A program made the translations under genes and the position numbers. 64,000 bases of DNA from Microbacterium sp. 1S1. Its GTDB lineage: Bacteria > Actinomycetota > Actinomycetes > Actinomycetales > Microbacteriaceae. The notes below the pieces were generated by a model that saw only the letters and a program-made list of their open reading frames with translations, did not search any database and was not told where the DNA came from. This document shows positions 1 to 9,133 of this stretch, in pieces; positions within the stretch are counted from its first letter, which is position 1; every line of letters begins with the position of its first letter. The stretch covers positions 682,001 to 746,000 of the forward strand of contig NZ_CP043430.1 of NCBI RefSeq assembly GCF_008271365.1, in the 5' to 3' direction.

Positions 1-1
1 G

Positions 2-172
2 AGCCTCGGCTCGATGGAGCGGATCGCGGAGAGCTGGCACGCCATCCACACCGAGGTGGTCGCGCGCGGCCTCGTGCACGCCGGGCCTTGTCGGGAGCTC
101 TACGTTCGCGCCGTCGGGGATGACCAGTCGGACTGGGTCACCGAACTCCAGCAGCCCGTCGCGCGGCGCTGA
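2..172 (+). CDS. C-terminal end of a GyrI-like effector-binding regulator (partial)
   Basis: Only the last 56 codons are in the window; the frame runs from the left edge to TGA at 170-172. The peptide has the pattern HTEVVARGLVHAGPCRELYV followed by DDQSDWVTELQQPV, which is typical of the end of the AraC_E_bind/GyrI-like domain found at the C terminus of MerR- and AraC-family regulators. The DNA-binding part lies outside, so the subfamily cannot be assigned. A small-molecule-sensing transcription regulator is the best guess. Confidence 0.55.
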   Translation, partial: SLGSMERIAESWHAIHTEVVARGLVHAGPCRELYVRAVGDDQSDWVTELQQPVARR

Positions 173-204
173 CGCGGCGCACTCCCGGGAGGCAGGATGG
201 GGGG

Positions 205-813
205 ATGATCCGCGCCGTGCTCTTCGACCTCGACGGGGTCATCCGTCACTTCGACCACGACCCCACCCTGGAGGCGCGGCACGGGATCGCGGACGGCGCG
301 ATCGCCCGCATCGCCTTCTCCTCCCCGTTGATCGACGAGGTCACCACGGGGCTCCTCAGTCGCGAGGAATGGATCATCCGCGTCGGAGAGGCCGCGCGGT
401 CCGCCGCAGCGGCGCAGGAATGGGGGCGCACGCCGTTCGCCGCCGACCGGGACGTGCTGGCGCTCGTCGACGCGCTGCGGTCTCACGGGACCATCTGCGC
501 CATCCTCACGAACGGCACCGACACCATCGCCGGGGAGCTTCGCGACAGCGGCATCGACGCGCACTTTGATCGGGTGTTCAACTCCGCCGACATCGGACAC
601 GCCAAGCCGGACGTCCGGGCTTTCCGCCACGTGGTCGCGGCCCTCGACCTCCCCCCGGAGGAGGTCTTCTTCCTCGACGATTCGCCGGGCAAGCTCAGCG
701 GCGCACGAGCGCTGGGCATGACCACGCACCACTTCACCGGAGTCTCCGCGCTGCGGACTGCCCTCCACGCCGCCGGCGTCGCCGGCGCGACGGCACCGAC
801 GCCGATCCCTTAG
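205..813 (+). CDS. HAD-superfamily hydrolase
   Basis: This 202-residue protein opens with the HAD motif I FDLDG: D8 is the expected nucleophile and D10 the general acid. Motif II is the LTNGT stretch near residue 95. Motif III/IV is the late segment HAKPDVRAF (lysine) plus FLDDSPG near residue 155, which supplies the magnesium ligands. Length and order fit subfamily IA (phosphatase or haloacid-dehalogenase-like), so a cytosolic phosphomonoesterase is likely; the substrate cannot be read from sequence. The ATG at 205 follows a GGGAGG-type ribosome site. It converges on the DUF3817 gene with only 25 bp between. Confidence 0.8.
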   Translation: MIRAVLFDLDGVIRHFDHDPTLEARHGIADGAIARIAFSSPLIDEVTTGLLSREEWIIRVGEAARSAAAAQEWGRTPFAADRDVLALVDALRSHGTICAILTNGTDTIAGELRDSGIDAHFDRVFNSADIGHAKPDVRAFRHVVAALDLPPEEVFFLDDSPGKLSGARALGMTTHHFTGVSALRTALHAAGVAGATAPTPIP

Positions 814-838
814 GGCATCATGCCCTTCGGGGTCGGGG

Positions 839-1300
839 TCACTTGCCCCCGGGCGGGCCGACCAGCAGCAGGATCACGTACAGCGCGACGATGCCCACGA
901 CCAGCAGCACCGCGAGCACCCAGGGGCGACGGAGGAACCAGCGCATCAGGCGGTCGTACCAGCGACGGTCGCGCGGGTCGTCGGTCGCGTCGAGCCGCCA
1001 GTCACCCCGGAGTCGACCGGTGCGGTGCAGCCAGATCTCCATCGGGATGGTGGCGTACGGCACGACGGCGCTGAGGACCGCCAGCACACCGACGCCCGGG
1101 TGCCACCGCTGATTCAGCGCGACGAGGATCGCGGTCGCCGCATAGGCGAGGAACACGAACCCATGGATGCCGCCACCGACCGTCACCACGATTCCCGGAG
1201 CTCCGACGGCGCGGGCGATGATCGCGGCGATGAGGATGGTCCAGGTGATCGCCTCCGCGATCGCGAGGACACGGTACAGGCGGCCAGGGGTACGGAACAC
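839..1300 (-). CDS. DUF3817 family membrane protein
   Basis: The protein has 153 residues. I place the start at the GTG (1298-1300), because a GAGGAG ribosome site lies just upstream and the family usually begins at FRTPGRLYRVLAIAEAITW. Three hydrophobic helices follow the DUF3817 pattern (residues about 10-35, 42-62 and 70-92). After a basic cytosolic linker there is an extra C-terminal transmembrane helix (about 125-147), which not all members have. These are small actinobacterial integral membrane proteins of unknown function. The open frame continues upstream to 2059, but that part is the antisense of the AraC gene. Confidence 0.75.
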   Translation of the reverse strand: MFRTPGRLYRVLAIAEAITWTILIAAIIARAVGAPGIVVTVGGGIHGFVFLAYAATAILVALNQRWHPGVGVLAVLSAVVPYATIPMEIWLHRTGRLRGDWRLDATDDPRDRRWYDRLMRWFLRRPWVLAVLLVVGIVALYVILLLVGPPGGK

Positions 1301-1414
1301 GGAACTCCTCGGGTGGGTACCCCTCCAGCGTATCCCGCTTCGCCTCGCGCGCTTGGCCTCGTTCCGCCGCGGGCCTGACGCACGGAGAGCGATGGGAAGG
1401 GGAATAGGGACGCG

Positions 1415-2350
1415 GTGGACGGCGTTGCCGAAGGCATGGTGACGGTGGATGTGGACGCGCTGTCCGCTGTGCTCGGCACGGTGGACCTGCGCGTGGGGAT
1501 CGCCCGCCGGGTGCGGCTGGGCCGCGGAGGACTGCTGCCGCTGACTCCCGGCCGCATCACTCTCGTCTACATCGCGGACGGCGCTGTTCACGGCCATCCG
1601 CCACTCGGGACCGGCTGCCGTCTCGACGTGGACCGCGCGTCGCAGCAGCTCACGGTCGAGGAACCGGGACGCCGCGACCACCTGCTCACCGGCGATGCCT
1701 TCCTTCTGCTCCGCGGCGACACCTTCGCGTTGGAGGCCGACGCCGACACCGCCCTTCTCGTCGTCGATATCGAGCTCGCCGACACCGCGTCTCCCCTCCC
1801 CGCGCTCCTGCCGCCCTTCCTCACGGTGACCCGGTTCGACGCGCTGGAGCCGGCCGCCGCTGCCCTTGCCGAGAACATGGGCGTGGTCGACGCTGCCGCC
1901 TGCCCGGTGCGCCAGGGCGACCCCCTGATCTGCCGGATGATGGCGACCACCGTGCTGCTCTCTGTGATCCGCGCCTGGGCGGCCAACGGCTGTGCGCCCG
2001 CCGGATGGCCGTCGCTGTCGAACGATCCCTTCCTGGACCGCGTGGTCGAGGCCATCCACGAGCAGCCCGGACGAGACTGGACCGTCGAGCGCCTGGCCGC
2101 CGTCGGAGCCATGTCGCGCTCGGCTTTCGCGGAGCGGTTCCGCCGGTCGGTCGGGCGCTCCCCCGCGGACTACGTCACCGAGGTGCGCATCGACGCCGCG
2201 AAGCGGATGCTCCAGGCCGGTCAGTCGGTGTCGAGCGTCTCGCGGGAGCTCGGCTACGCCTCGGACGAGGGCTTCAGCCGCGCGTTCCGACGCCGTACGG
2301 GCATGACCCCCTCCTCCTGGCGCGCCACCCGGTCCCTCGTCCCCGCCTGA
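1415..2350 (+). CDS. AraC-family transcriptional regulator
   Basis: The protein has 311 residues from GTG 1415; an in-frame ATG at 1436 (MVTVDVDALSAVL) is an equally good start and would give 304. The N-terminal half is a cupin-like sensor domain of the Cupin_6 type, seen in regulators of oxidoreductase genes. The C-terminal 100 residues carry the two helix-turn-helix motifs of AraC (WTVERLAAVGAMSRSAFAERF, and SVSRELGYASDEGFSRAFRR). It probably binds DNA as an activator. It is divergent from the DUF3817 gene and convergent with the MFS gene, from which a long inverted repeat separates it; its target could be either neighbour. Confidence 0.85.
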   Translation: MDGVAEGMVTVDVDALSAVLGTVDLRVGIARRVRLGRGGLLPLTPGRITLVYIADGAVHGHPPLGTGCRLDVDRASQQLTVEEPGRRDHLLTGDAFLLLRGDTFALEADADTALLVVDIELADTASPLPALLPPFLTVTRFDALEPAAAALAENMGVVDAAACPVRQGDPLICRMMATTVLLSVIRAWAANGCAPAGWPSLSNDPFLDRVVEAIHEQPGRDWTVERLAAVGAMSRSAFAERFRRSVGRSPADYVTEVRIDAAKRMLQAGQSVSSVSRELGYASDEGFSRAFRRRTGMTPSSWRATRSLVPA

Positions 2351-2377
2351 CGCACGGCCCTCGGTCCCGCGTTCGGC

Positions 2378-2464
2378 GGTTCACAACTCAGGAGCTCTGC
2401 CGCGGATCCGGCTCTCCCGCGACGCCAACGCGCGTGTCAGTGGAGAACTCCTGAGTTGTGAACC
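2378..2464. repeat. Dispersed long inverted repeat, copy 1
   Basis: The left arm (2378-2398) and right arm (2444-2464) are each 21 nt and complementary except at one position. The core is GTTCACAACTCAGGAG paired with its reverse complement, around a 45-nt loop. The same arms recur at 50886-50971 and 58455-58551 with unrelated loops. This copy lies between two convergent genes and could form a long hairpin in either transcript. There is no T-tract, so it is not a classical terminator. Confidence 0.85.
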
Positions 2465-2488
2465 GGCAGCCGAGACGAGGCGGGCGGG

Positions 2489-3685
2489 TCAGTGGCGCGA
2501 ACTGCGGCGGTTCGAGAGTCCGAAGAGGACGGCACCGGCGAGGAGCGAGACCGCGCCGATCGCGTAGACGAGCTCGACGCTCAGAGTGTCGACGAGGAGT
2601 CCGCCGACGCCGGCCGCGAGCGTGATCGCGCCCTGGAACCCGACGACCACCAGGCTCCCCCCGGCCTCCAGTCGGTCCGGCATGCGGTGGCCCACCCACG
2701 TGTTCACGACGATCAGCCACGACGAGAAGAAGAAGCCCCAGAGGAGTACGACGGCGCCGATCCCGAAGATCGATCCCGAGAAGAGCACCATCGACACCAC
2801 CGCCGCCGCGATCACCAGCGGCGCGAACACCGCGAAGAAGGCGAAGGAGCGGTCGATCACGAGGCCGATGGAGAGATTGCCGAGGAGGCCGCCGACGCCG
2901 AACAGCGCGAGCAGCACGACGATCGTCGAGGCGTCCACGTCCGGGATGCGCTCCAGCGCGAGGCGGACGTAGGTGTAGGCGAGGAAGTGCCCGAGCACGA
3001 CGAGAACGTGCCCGACCATCCCGAGACCGATGCCCGGACGCCGCACCGTGTCGACGAGCAGGCGCAGACTCGACGCGCGCTCGGCCGGCACGGTCGGCAG
3101 CGCCCAGCGCAGGGCCACCGCGAGGACCACCATGAGCACTCCCGCGATCGCGAACACGGCGCGCCAGTCGACGACCTCACTCAGCATGACCCCGAGCGGG
3201 ACGCCGGCGACCGTGGCGAGCGAAACCCCGGCAGAGGTGAACATCACCCCGCGACCGAGGTGCTCCGGTCCCGCGAGCCGCGCGGCGACCGTGATCGACA
3301 TCGTCCAGTAGGCGCTGATCGCCGCTCCGAGCAGGAACCGCGCCAGCAGCACGAGGATGAGGTTCGGGGCGATCGCGACGACGAGGTTCGACACGGCCGC
3401 GGCGAGCGCCATCCACACCAGCAGGGAACGGCGGTCCAGGCGGGGGAACACGAGGCCCACGGTCGGGGCGACGAACAGTCCGACGAGAGCCGTGACGGTC
3501 ACGGTCTGCCCGGCTTGACCGGGCGTCACGCCGAGCCCGTCCGCCATCTCGGTGAGCACCCCGTTCGGGAGGAACTCGGCGGTCACCAGCAGGAAACCCA
3601 TCACCATGAGGGCGATGAGTCCGCCGTAACGGATGCGGTCGATGCGCGTGACCGGCAGGGTCGGGACGGGGGCGGTCGTGGTCAT
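2489..3685 (-). CDS. MFS transporter, DHA1 family exporter
   Basis: The 398-residue polytopic protein has about 12 hydrophobic helices. It begins at the ATG on 3683-3685 (MTTTAPVPTLPVTRIDRIRYGG); longer readings add only low-complexity Arg-rich sequence. The first helices (LVTAEFLPNGVLTEMADGLG, then FPRLDRRSLLVWMA in the 2-3 loop) match the AraJ/NepI/PbuE branch of DHA1, proton-coupled exporters of sugars, purine nucleosides or drugs. The substrate is unknown. It is divergent from the RIO-kinase gene, with a 153-bp intergenic region, and its 3' end is bordered by the long inverted repeat. Confidence 0.8.
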   Translation of the reverse strand: MTTTAPVPTLPVTRIDRIRYGGLIALMVMGFLLVTAEFLPNGVLTEMADGLGVTPGQAGQTVTVTALVGLFVAPTVGLVFPRLDRRSLLVWMALAAAVSNLVVAIAPNLILVLLARFLLGAAISAYWTMSITVAARLAGPEHLGRGVMFTSAGVSLATVAGVPLGVMLSEVVDWRAVFAIAGVLMVVLAVALRWALPTVPAERASSLRLLVDTVRRPGIGLGMVGHVLVVLGHFLAYTYVRLALERIPDVDASTIVVLLALFGVGGLLGNLSIGLVIDRSFAFFAVFAPLVIAAAVVSMVLFSGSIFGIGAVVLLWGFFFSSWLIVVNTWVGHRMPDRLEAGGSLVVVGFQGAITLAAGVGGLLVDTLSVELVYAIGAVSLLAGAVLFGLSNRRSSRH

Positions 3686-3781
3686 GCTTCCAGACTCGCA
3701 ACGCGAGCGGGCCCGCGCCCGACCGGTCGTCCGCGGCATCCGACCGATCGTCCGGCCCTGGACAACCTCCGTTCAGCCCCC

Positions 3782-3838
3782 TAGGCTCGACGACGCACCG
3801 GGATGCGCCCGGGAAGCCCGAGCGAAGGAGGCGATGAC
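3782..3838 (+). promoter_or_regulatory. Putative promoter and 5' leader of the RIO-kinase transcript
   Basis: A TAGGCT -10-like box sits at 3782-3787. Transcription would start near 3794, leaving a 45-nt leader that contains a CCGGG/CCCGG hairpin and then AAGGAGG just before the leader ORF. No convincing -35 box is visible. Assigned by pattern only. Confidence 0.35.
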
Positions 3839-3901
3839 ATGAACACCGTCCTCGTCGAGCCCTTCGCCGACCACCTTCCCTTCGAGGCCACCCGCTCCTG
3901 A
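3839..3901 (+). CDS. Possible 20-residue leader peptide upstream of the RIO kinase
   Basis: The ATG at 3839 follows a near-perfect AAGGAGG with 7-nt spacing and opens a 20-codon frame (MNTVLVEPFADHLPFEATRS) that stops at 3901, 33 nt before the kinase GTG. The kinase start itself has only a weak CGGAG. The layout suggests a translated leader that either feeds ribosomes to the downstream gene or regulates it. The peptide has no run of a single amino acid, so classical attenuation is not obvious. It could also be a chance reading frame behind a real ribosome site. Confidence 0.35.
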   Translation: MNTVLVEPFADHLPFEATRS

Positions 3902-3934
3902 TCGCCGCGTGGCCTCCCTTCCCGGAGCCACACC

Positions 3935-4807
3935 GTGACCGATCACTCCGCTTCCCCGGAAGCCGCGTCCGTCGACGCCACCTCCTTCGATTCTCTCGAG
4001 ACCGCCCTCTCCTTCGCCGACGTCGAGCCCGGCGCCGACCAGCGCTGGACGACCTGGCCGTCGTCCACCCCCACCGAGCGGGGGCCGGAACCTCGCCCCG
4101 CCTGGGTCGTGACCTCCGCCGGCGCCCTGGACACCGAGCTCGGCATCCTCAAGACCGGCAAGGAAGCCGACGTGTTCCTGCTGGAGCGCGCCGTGCCCGA
4201 TGACCCCGCGCAACGCACCCTCCTCGCCGCCAAGCGCTACCGCGGCGTCGAGAACCGGAGCTTCCAGCGCTCCGCCGTCTACACCGAGGGGCGCAGCACG
4301 CGGAACACCCGCGACACGCGCGCCCTCGCCAAGAAGACCGCCCACGGACGGGAGGTCGCCGCGGCGCAGTGGTCCCTCGCGGAGTTCGAGGCCCTGTGCC
4401 GGATGTGGGAGCGCGGCGCACCTGTGCCGTATCCCGTACAGGTCAGCGGCACCGAGGTGCTCATGGAGTTCCTCGGCGACGACCGGGGCATCGCGGCACC
4501 CCGACTCGCCCAGGTGCGCGGGTCGAGCGTCGAGATGCAGGAGTACTTCGCGCAGGTGGTCGAGCTCATGCGGGTCTTCGCCGCAGCCGGCTTCGCACAC
4601 GGCGACCTCTCCGCCTACAACCTCCTCGTGCATGAGGGGCGGGTGCGGGTGATCGACCTGCCACAGATCGTCGACGTGATCGCGAACCCGCAGGGCCTCG
4701 ACCTCCTGCATCGCGACTGCGTCAACGTGTGCGACTGGTTCGCGCGGCGGCGCGTGGAGCGCGACGCCGAGGCCCTGTTCGCCGACCTCCTCGGGACCCT
4801 GTTCTGA
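3935..4807 (+). CDS. RIO1-family serine/threonine kinase
   Basis: The 290-residue protein carries the RIO kinase signature: the flexible loop GILKTGKEADVF (about residues 70-81), the ATP-binding lysine K100 in LAAKRYR, the catalytic loop HGDLSAYN (D224, N229) and the metal-binding IDLPQIVD (D241). RIO kinases are ancient; the eukaryotic ones act in ribosome maturation, while the role of bacterial ones is largely unknown. The first 50 residues are acidic and probably disordered. The GTG start at 3935 comes 33 nt after a small leader ORF. Its 3' end is only 8 bp from the convergent ureohydrolase gene. Confidence 0.88.
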   Translation: MTDHSASPEAASVDATSFDSLETALSFADVEPGADQRWTTWPSSTPTERGPEPRPAWVVTSAGALDTELGILKTGKEADVFLLERAVPDDPAQRTLLAAKRYRGVENRSFQRSAVYTEGRSTRNTRDTRALAKKTAHGREVAAAQWSLAEFEALCRMWERGAPVPYPVQVSGTEVLMEFLGDDRGIAAPRLAQVRGSSVEMQEYFAQVVELMRVFAAAGFAHGDLSAYNLLVHEGRVRVIDLPQIVDVIANPQGLDLLHRDCVNVCDWFARRRVERDAEALFADLLGTLF

Positions 4808-4815
4808 TCCCGGTG

Positions 4816-5763
4816 TCAGGACCCGAGCCGGGCGGCCAGGAGGGTCACGAGCTCGTACACGACATGGCTCGCGGCGATCCCGGTCATCTGGGCGTGGTCG
4901 TACGCGGGCGACACCTCCACGACGTCGGCTCCGACGATGTCCCGGTCGCGCAGGGCGCGGAGGATGCGCAGCAGCTCACGGCTCGTGAGTCCTCCCGCTT
5001 CGGGGGTTCCCGTCCCGGGCGCGTGCGCGGGGTCGAGCACGTCGATATCGATCGACACGTACAGCGGCTTGTCGCCGATGCGGGTGAGGATGCGGTCGAT
5101 CGCCGCCTCCACCCCGTGCTCCTCGATGTACTCGCTGGAGACGATCGAGAAGCCGAGGCGCTCGTCGTCCTCGAGGTCCTGCTTCGAGTACAGAGGTCCA
5201 CGGGTGCCGACGTGGCAGCTCGCCGTGAGGTCGATCAGCCCCTCCTCGCTCGCGCGCCGGAAGGGGGTGCCGTGCGTGATCGGGGCCCCGAAGTAGGTGT
5301 CCCACGTGTCGAGGTGGGCGTCGAAATGGAGAACGGCGACGGGACCGTGCTTCGCGGCGACGGCCCGCAGCAGAGGGAGGGCCACGGTGTGGTCGCCGCC
5401 GATCGTGACGAGGCGCTGCACCCGCTCGCCGAGCGCGAGCGCCGCGCGCTCGACCTCGGTCACGGCCTCGGTGAGGTCGAACGGGTTCACGGGGATGTCG
5501 CCGGCGTCCACCACCTGGGCGAGCTGGAACGGCGACACGTCCTGCGCGGGGTTGTAGGGGCGCAGGAGACGCGAGGACTCCCGGACGTGCGACGGACCGA
5601 AACGGGTGCCGGGGCGGTAGCTCACACCCGAGTCGAACGGGATGCCCACCACAGCGATGTCGGCGCGCGGCACGTCTTCGATGCGGGGCAGGCGGGCGAA
5701 GGTGGCGATGCCGGAGTACCGCGGGTTCACGGAGGCGTCGACGGGGCCGATGTTGTCGGTCAT
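4816..5763 (-). CDS. Ureohydrolase (agmatinase/guanidinobutyrase type)
   Basis: The 315-residue protein has the complete binuclear-manganese site of the arginase/agmatinase superfamily: GGDH (H125), HFDAHLD (D148, H150, D152) and [14 protein letters not shown] (D239, D241). It should hydrolyse a guanidino compound to urea plus an amine in the cytosol. Length and the N-terminal pattern fit agmatinase or guanidinobutyrase better than arginase. It is the last gene of a four-gene minus-strand operon, 31 bp after the ThDP decarboxylase; that pairing favours 4-guanidinobutyrate as substrate (inference). The ATG at 5763 is chosen because the family begins near [13 protein letters not shown]. Confidence 0.85.
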   Translation of the reverse strand: MTDNIGPVDASVNPRYSGIATFARLPRIEDVPRADIAVVGIPFDSGVSYRPGTRFGPSHVRESSRLLRPYNPAQDVSPFQLAQVVDAGDIPVNPFDLTEAVTEVERAALALGERVQRLVTIGGDHTVALPLLRAVAAKHGPVAVLHFDAHLDTWDTYFGAPITHGTPFRRASEEGLIDLTASCHVGTRGPLYSKQDLEDDERLGFSIVSSEYIEEHGVEAAIDRILTRIGDKPLYVSIDIDVLDPAHAPGTGTPEAGGLTSRELLRILRALRDRDIVGADVVEVSPAYDHAQMTGIAASHVVYELVTLLAARLGS

Positions 5764-5794
5764 TTCTCGTTCCTGTTCGTCGGGAGGTGAGGTC

Positions 5795-7411
5795 TCAGAG
5801 GGCGTGCTGCGGGATGTGCACGAGCTGCACGCCCCCGTCCGCGATGGCCGCACGGATGCTCGGGGCGATGTCGGCGCGCGACGACGCCCGTCGCCCCGTC
5901 GCCCCGAACGCGGTCGCGAGGGCGGCCCAGTCCGGTTGTACGAGGTCGACGCCGATCGGCGCCATCCCGCGGTCGAGTTCGTTCTGGCGGATCTCTGCGT
6001 ACCCGCCGTTGTCGACGCACACCACGGTGACGTCGAGGTGCTGCTCGACCGCGGTGACGAGCTCGTTCACGCAGAACATCAGGGCACCGTCGCCGATGAC
6101 GGTGACGACCGGGCGCTCGGTCTGCGCGACGGCCGCACCGATCGCGGCGGGGAGGCCATAGCCGAGCGTGGCGTAGGTCGGCGTGTAGAGGAGGGAGTGC
6201 GGTCGCGCCTGACGCAGCACGCTGCCGAGCGCCATGTAGACGATCTGCGAGGAGTCGCCGGCGACGATCGCGTCCCCGGGGAGGGCGTCGGCGATGATCT
6301 CGGCGAGGGCGACGACGTCCGGAGCCGTCTCCCGGGACTCGGCCTCGATCGCGGCCCGCTCGGCCGTCACGTCGCGGGGCGGGCGCGGATCGTCGGGAAG
6401 CAGCGGCAGCAGGGCGTCGGTCACGGCGGCCGCATCGCCTGTGAGACCGACGGTTGCGGCGAGGTTCTTGTCCCGCTGCGCCGGAGAGATGTCGACGCGG
6501 ATCACGGCGCCGCGTGCCTCGAGCCGTGGGGCCCAGAGCTCCGCCTCGCCCAGCTTCGAGCCGACCACGAGCAGCACGTCGGCGTCTTCGGCCACGGCCC
6601 GTGCGGCGGCGAGGCGCAGGTTCGAGCCGAGCGACAGCGGGTGCCGGTCGTCGAGCACCGCCTTGCCGTTGAGAGTCGTGAGCACGGGTGCTCCGAGGCG
6701 TTCGGCGACCGCGGCGAGCTGGTGCGCGGCGTCCACCGCACCCCCGCCGGCCACGATCACCGGGCGGCGGGCGGCGGACAGCAGCCGGGCGGCCTCGGCG
6801 AGCGCGATCGGATCTCCGGAGACGCGGTCGGGCATCGGGCGCGGCTTCCGGTCCTCGGCGGGCACGGCGGCTGGCGCCTCCAGCACGTCGAGCGGGATCT
6901 CGATGTGCACGGGACGGGGACGGCCCGTGCGGAAGAGGTGGAAGGCGTCGTGCACGGCCTGCACCGCCTCCGCTGCGGTCGTCACCCGCCGCGACCACTC
7001 GGCGATCGCGCCCACCATGGCCGTCGCGTCCTTGGTCTCGTGGAGCGTGCCGACGTCGGCGAACTCCGCCCCGAGGGGGACGCCCGGCGAGAGCACGAGC
7101 AGCGGCCGTGACTCGCAGAACGCGGTGCCGATGGCACTCATCGCGTTCTGCAGCCCGGGCCCGGAGGTCGTGATCACCACGCCGGGGAGTCCGGTCTGCT
7201 GCGCCCAGCCGTCGGCGCCGTAGCCCGATCCCTGCTCGTGGCGGTTCGTCACCGCGCGGATGCCGAGGTCCGCCAGCGGACGGTACAGCTCCAGGTTGTG
7301 CGTGCCGGGGATCCCGAAGACGGCGGTCACCCCGTAGGCGCGGATGGTCTCCAGGACCGCGCGGCCCGCGGTGTCGGCGTACCGTTCGTCCCCGGTGGTG
7401 TCGGTGCTCAT
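5795..7411 (-). CDS. ThDP-dependent decarboxylase (acetolactate-synthase fold; candidate 2-ketoarginine decarboxylase)
   Basis: The 538-residue protein has the three-domain ThDP enzyme layout. The N-terminal Pyr domain contains [12 protein letters not shown] and the cofactor-activating glutamate E59 in NRHEQG; a central domain follows ([19 protein letters not shown]); the C-terminal PP domain has the GDGALMF...VDNGGY magnesium/ThDP motif. No FAD-specific or small-subunit features of true acetolactate synthase are evident. Position next to a guanidino-hydrolase resembles AruI (5-guanidino-2-oxopentanoate decarboxylase) of the arginine transaminase pathway; this is a contextual inference. It starts 10 bp after the amidohydrolase stop, with a GAGGATGA ribosome site. 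Confidence 0.8.
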   Translation of the reverse strand: MSTDTTGDERYADTAGRAVLETIRAYGVTAVFGIPGTHNLELYRPLADLGIRAVTNRHEQGSGYGADGWAQQTGLPGVVITTSGPGLQNAMSAIGTAFCESRPLLVLSPGVPLGAEFADVGTLHETKDATAMVGAIAEWSRRVTTAAEAVQAVHDAFHLFRTGRPRPVHIEIPLDVLEAPAAVPAEDRKPRPMPDRVSGDPIALAEAARLLSAARRPVIVAGGGAVDAAHQLAAVAERLGAPVLTTLNGKAVLDDRHPLSLGSNLRLAAARAVAEDADVLLVVGSKLGEAELWAPRLEARGAVIRVDISPAQRDKNLAATVGLTGDAAAVTDALLPLLPDDPRPPRDVTAERAAIEAESRETAPDVVALAEIIADALPGDAIVAGDSSQIVYMALGSVLRQARPHSLLYTPTYATLGYGLPAAIGAAVAQTERPVVTVIGDGALMFCVNELVTAVEQHLDVTVVCVDNGGYAEIRQNELDRGMAPIGVDLVQPDWAALATAFGATGRRASSRADIAPSIRAAIADGGVQLVHIPQHAL

Positions 7412-7421
7412 CGTGTCATCC

Positions 7422-9089
7422 TCACATCGCGTGCCGGCGGACGCCGTCGACCCAGGTCTCGCGCACCTCGATCGCCGCGATCTCCTCGGCCGGCACCGCC
7501 AGCGGGTCGTCCGAGAGCACCGCGAAGTCGGCGTACTTCCCCGGCTCGAGGGAGCCGAGGTCGTCTTCGCGGCCGATCGAGACCGCGCCCTCGATGGTGT
7601 GGGCGCGGAGCGCCGCGACGGCGGAGATGCGGAGGTCGTCCGGTCCGAGCTTGTGTCCGCGACGGGTGACGCGGGTGACGGCGGTCTGGATCGCCTCCAA
7701 CGGGATGGGCTCGGCGACGGGGGCATCCGACGAGATCGTCATCGGCACGCCCGCGCGCTCGAACTCGCCGAGGGGGTTGAAACGCTCGCCCGGGGTCCCG
7801 ATGGCCTCCTCCACACCCTCACCCCAGTTGAAGTAGTGCTGGGTCTGGTTGACGGGGCGGATGCCTGCGGCCGCCATCCGGGTAATCTGACCGGGCGTGG
7901 GCAGCCCGCAGTGCTCGATGCGGTGCCGCGCGTCGGCGTCCGGACGCTCGGCGAGCGCAGCTTCGATCGCCGACACGACCATCTCGATCGCGGTGGGCGA
8001 CTGCGCATGCGTCGCCGTCTGGAGTCCGGCGGCGTGCGCCTTGCGGATGAGCTCGGCGTAATCGGCGGGCTCGTGGTACAGCTGGCCCGTGCGGCACGGG
8101 TCGCCGACGTAGCCGTCCGGGAAGTACGCGGTCCAGCCGCCGAGGGTGCCGTCGGCGTAGAACTTGATGCCGGCGAAGCTGAGGTGCGCGTTGCCGAACT
8201 GCCCGACCAGTCCCATCTCCAGCGCCTCGTCGAGGAGGTGCGACAGCAGGTACATCGAGACGCGCAGCTCGAGCCGGCCGGCCTCGGCCATCCGGAGGTA
8301 CATGTCGAACTCGCGCCGTGTGACCTGGCAGTCGCCGATCGAGGTGACGCCGCCGGCGAGGAACCGCTGCGTCGCCGCGTCGAGCTGGCGCAGGTGCTCC
8401 TCCGGCTCGTCCGCGAGGTGGAAGTTCGGACCGTGATGGCCGATCTTCACCCCATGTACCCCGGTGAGGATGTTGCATGCCGCGTCGGAAAGCTCCCCGG
8501 TGAGCTCCCCGTCGGCATCGCGGAAGAACTCGCCGCCGTCCGGGTTCGGGGTGTCCCGGTCGACGCCGTTCAGGTCGAGCGTGTACGAGTTCACCACCCC
8601 GCCGTGGCCGGAGGCGTTCATGAGGTACACCTCCCGGTCGGCGGCCACCTCGTCGAGCTCGAACCGGGTGGGGTGGCGTTTCTCGGCGAGGTTGCGCTGC
8701 TCATAGCCATAGCCGCGCACCGGGCGTCCGGCGGGGAGCTCAGCGGCCGCGGCCTTCAGCAGGGCCACGATCTCCGGGATGCTCCCCGCCTTCTCCGGCC
8801 CGCAGTCCACCCACGTCATCATCTGCCCGAACATCAGCGGATGCGCGTGTGCGTCGACGAATCCGGGGACGACGATCGCCTCACCCAGGTCGACTCGTTC
8901 CGGGGCGAGTCCCGCCCGCGACGCCACGTCCTCGCACTCCGCCGCCGTGCCGAGGGCGACGATACGCCCCCGGTCGGTCAGCATCGCGGTCGCCGTGGTG
9001 TCGGAGGGGTCCGCCGTGTGGATCGCTCGCGCGGTGATGAGGGCGGGAGCGGCCTGGGCGGAGCGGTCGAAGGGGGTGAGCTTTCTCAT
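7422..9089 (-). CDS. YtcJ-type metal-dependent amidohydrolase
   Basis: The 555-residue protein belongs to the amidohydrolase_3 group. The metal-binding HxH is in VDAHAHP (H81, H83). Further metal ligands are expected around GIKFYADGTLGG, THAQS and the RIEHCGL segment, and SSDAPV carries the late catalytic aspartate. Such enzymes hydrolyse C-N bonds in amides, carbamates or hydantoin-like rings; natural substrates are mostly unknown. Here it is co-directional with an MHS importer upstream and the decarboxylase and ureohydrolase downstream, so it may take the first hydrolytic step on an imported amide. The C-terminal part (LGSLEPGKYADFAVL) is the small composite beta domain. Confidence 0.85.
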   Translation of the reverse strand: MRKLTPFDRSAQAAPALITARAIHTADPSDTTATAMLTDRGRIVALGTAAECEDVASRAGLAPERVDLGEAIVVPGFVDAHAHPLMFGQMMTWVDCGPEKAGSIPEIVALLKAAAAELPAGRPVRGYGYEQRNLAEKRHPTRFELDEVAADREVYLMNASGHGGVVNSYTLDLNGVDRDTPNPDGGEFFRDADGELTGELSDAACNILTGVHGVKIGHHGPNFHLADEPEEHLRQLDAATQRFLAGGVTSIGDCQVTRREFDMYLRMAEAGRLELRVSMYLLSHLLDEALEMGLVGQFGNAHLSFAGIKFYADGTLGGWTAYFPDGYVGDPCRTGQLYHEPADYAELIRKAHAAGLQTATHAQSPTAIEMVVSAIEAALAERPDADARHRIEHCGLPTPGQITRMAAAGIRPVNQTQHYFNWGEGVEEAIGTPGERFNPLGEFERAGVPMTISSDAPVAEPIPLEAIQTAVTRVTRRGHKLGPDDLRISAVAALRAHTIEGAVSIGREDDLGSLEPGKYADFAVLSDDPLAVPAEEIAAIEVRETWVDGVRRHAM

Positions 9090-9133
9090 GGTGCCTGTTC
9101 GCGGTGGTTTCGTGCGGGTGAGGGTGGCGCCGG

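Noticed and set aside
811..825. GGGCAT-C-ATGCCC as a terminator between the HAD and DUF3817 genes
   Set aside because: Too short an arm and loop for a stable hairpin, with no T-tract.
839..2059. A 406-codon open frame covering the DUF3817 gene and the antisense strand of the AraC gene
   Set aside because: Only the last 153 codons carry a recognisable domain with a ribosome site; the rest is an Arg/Glu/His-rich antisense frame, as is usual in high-GC DNA.
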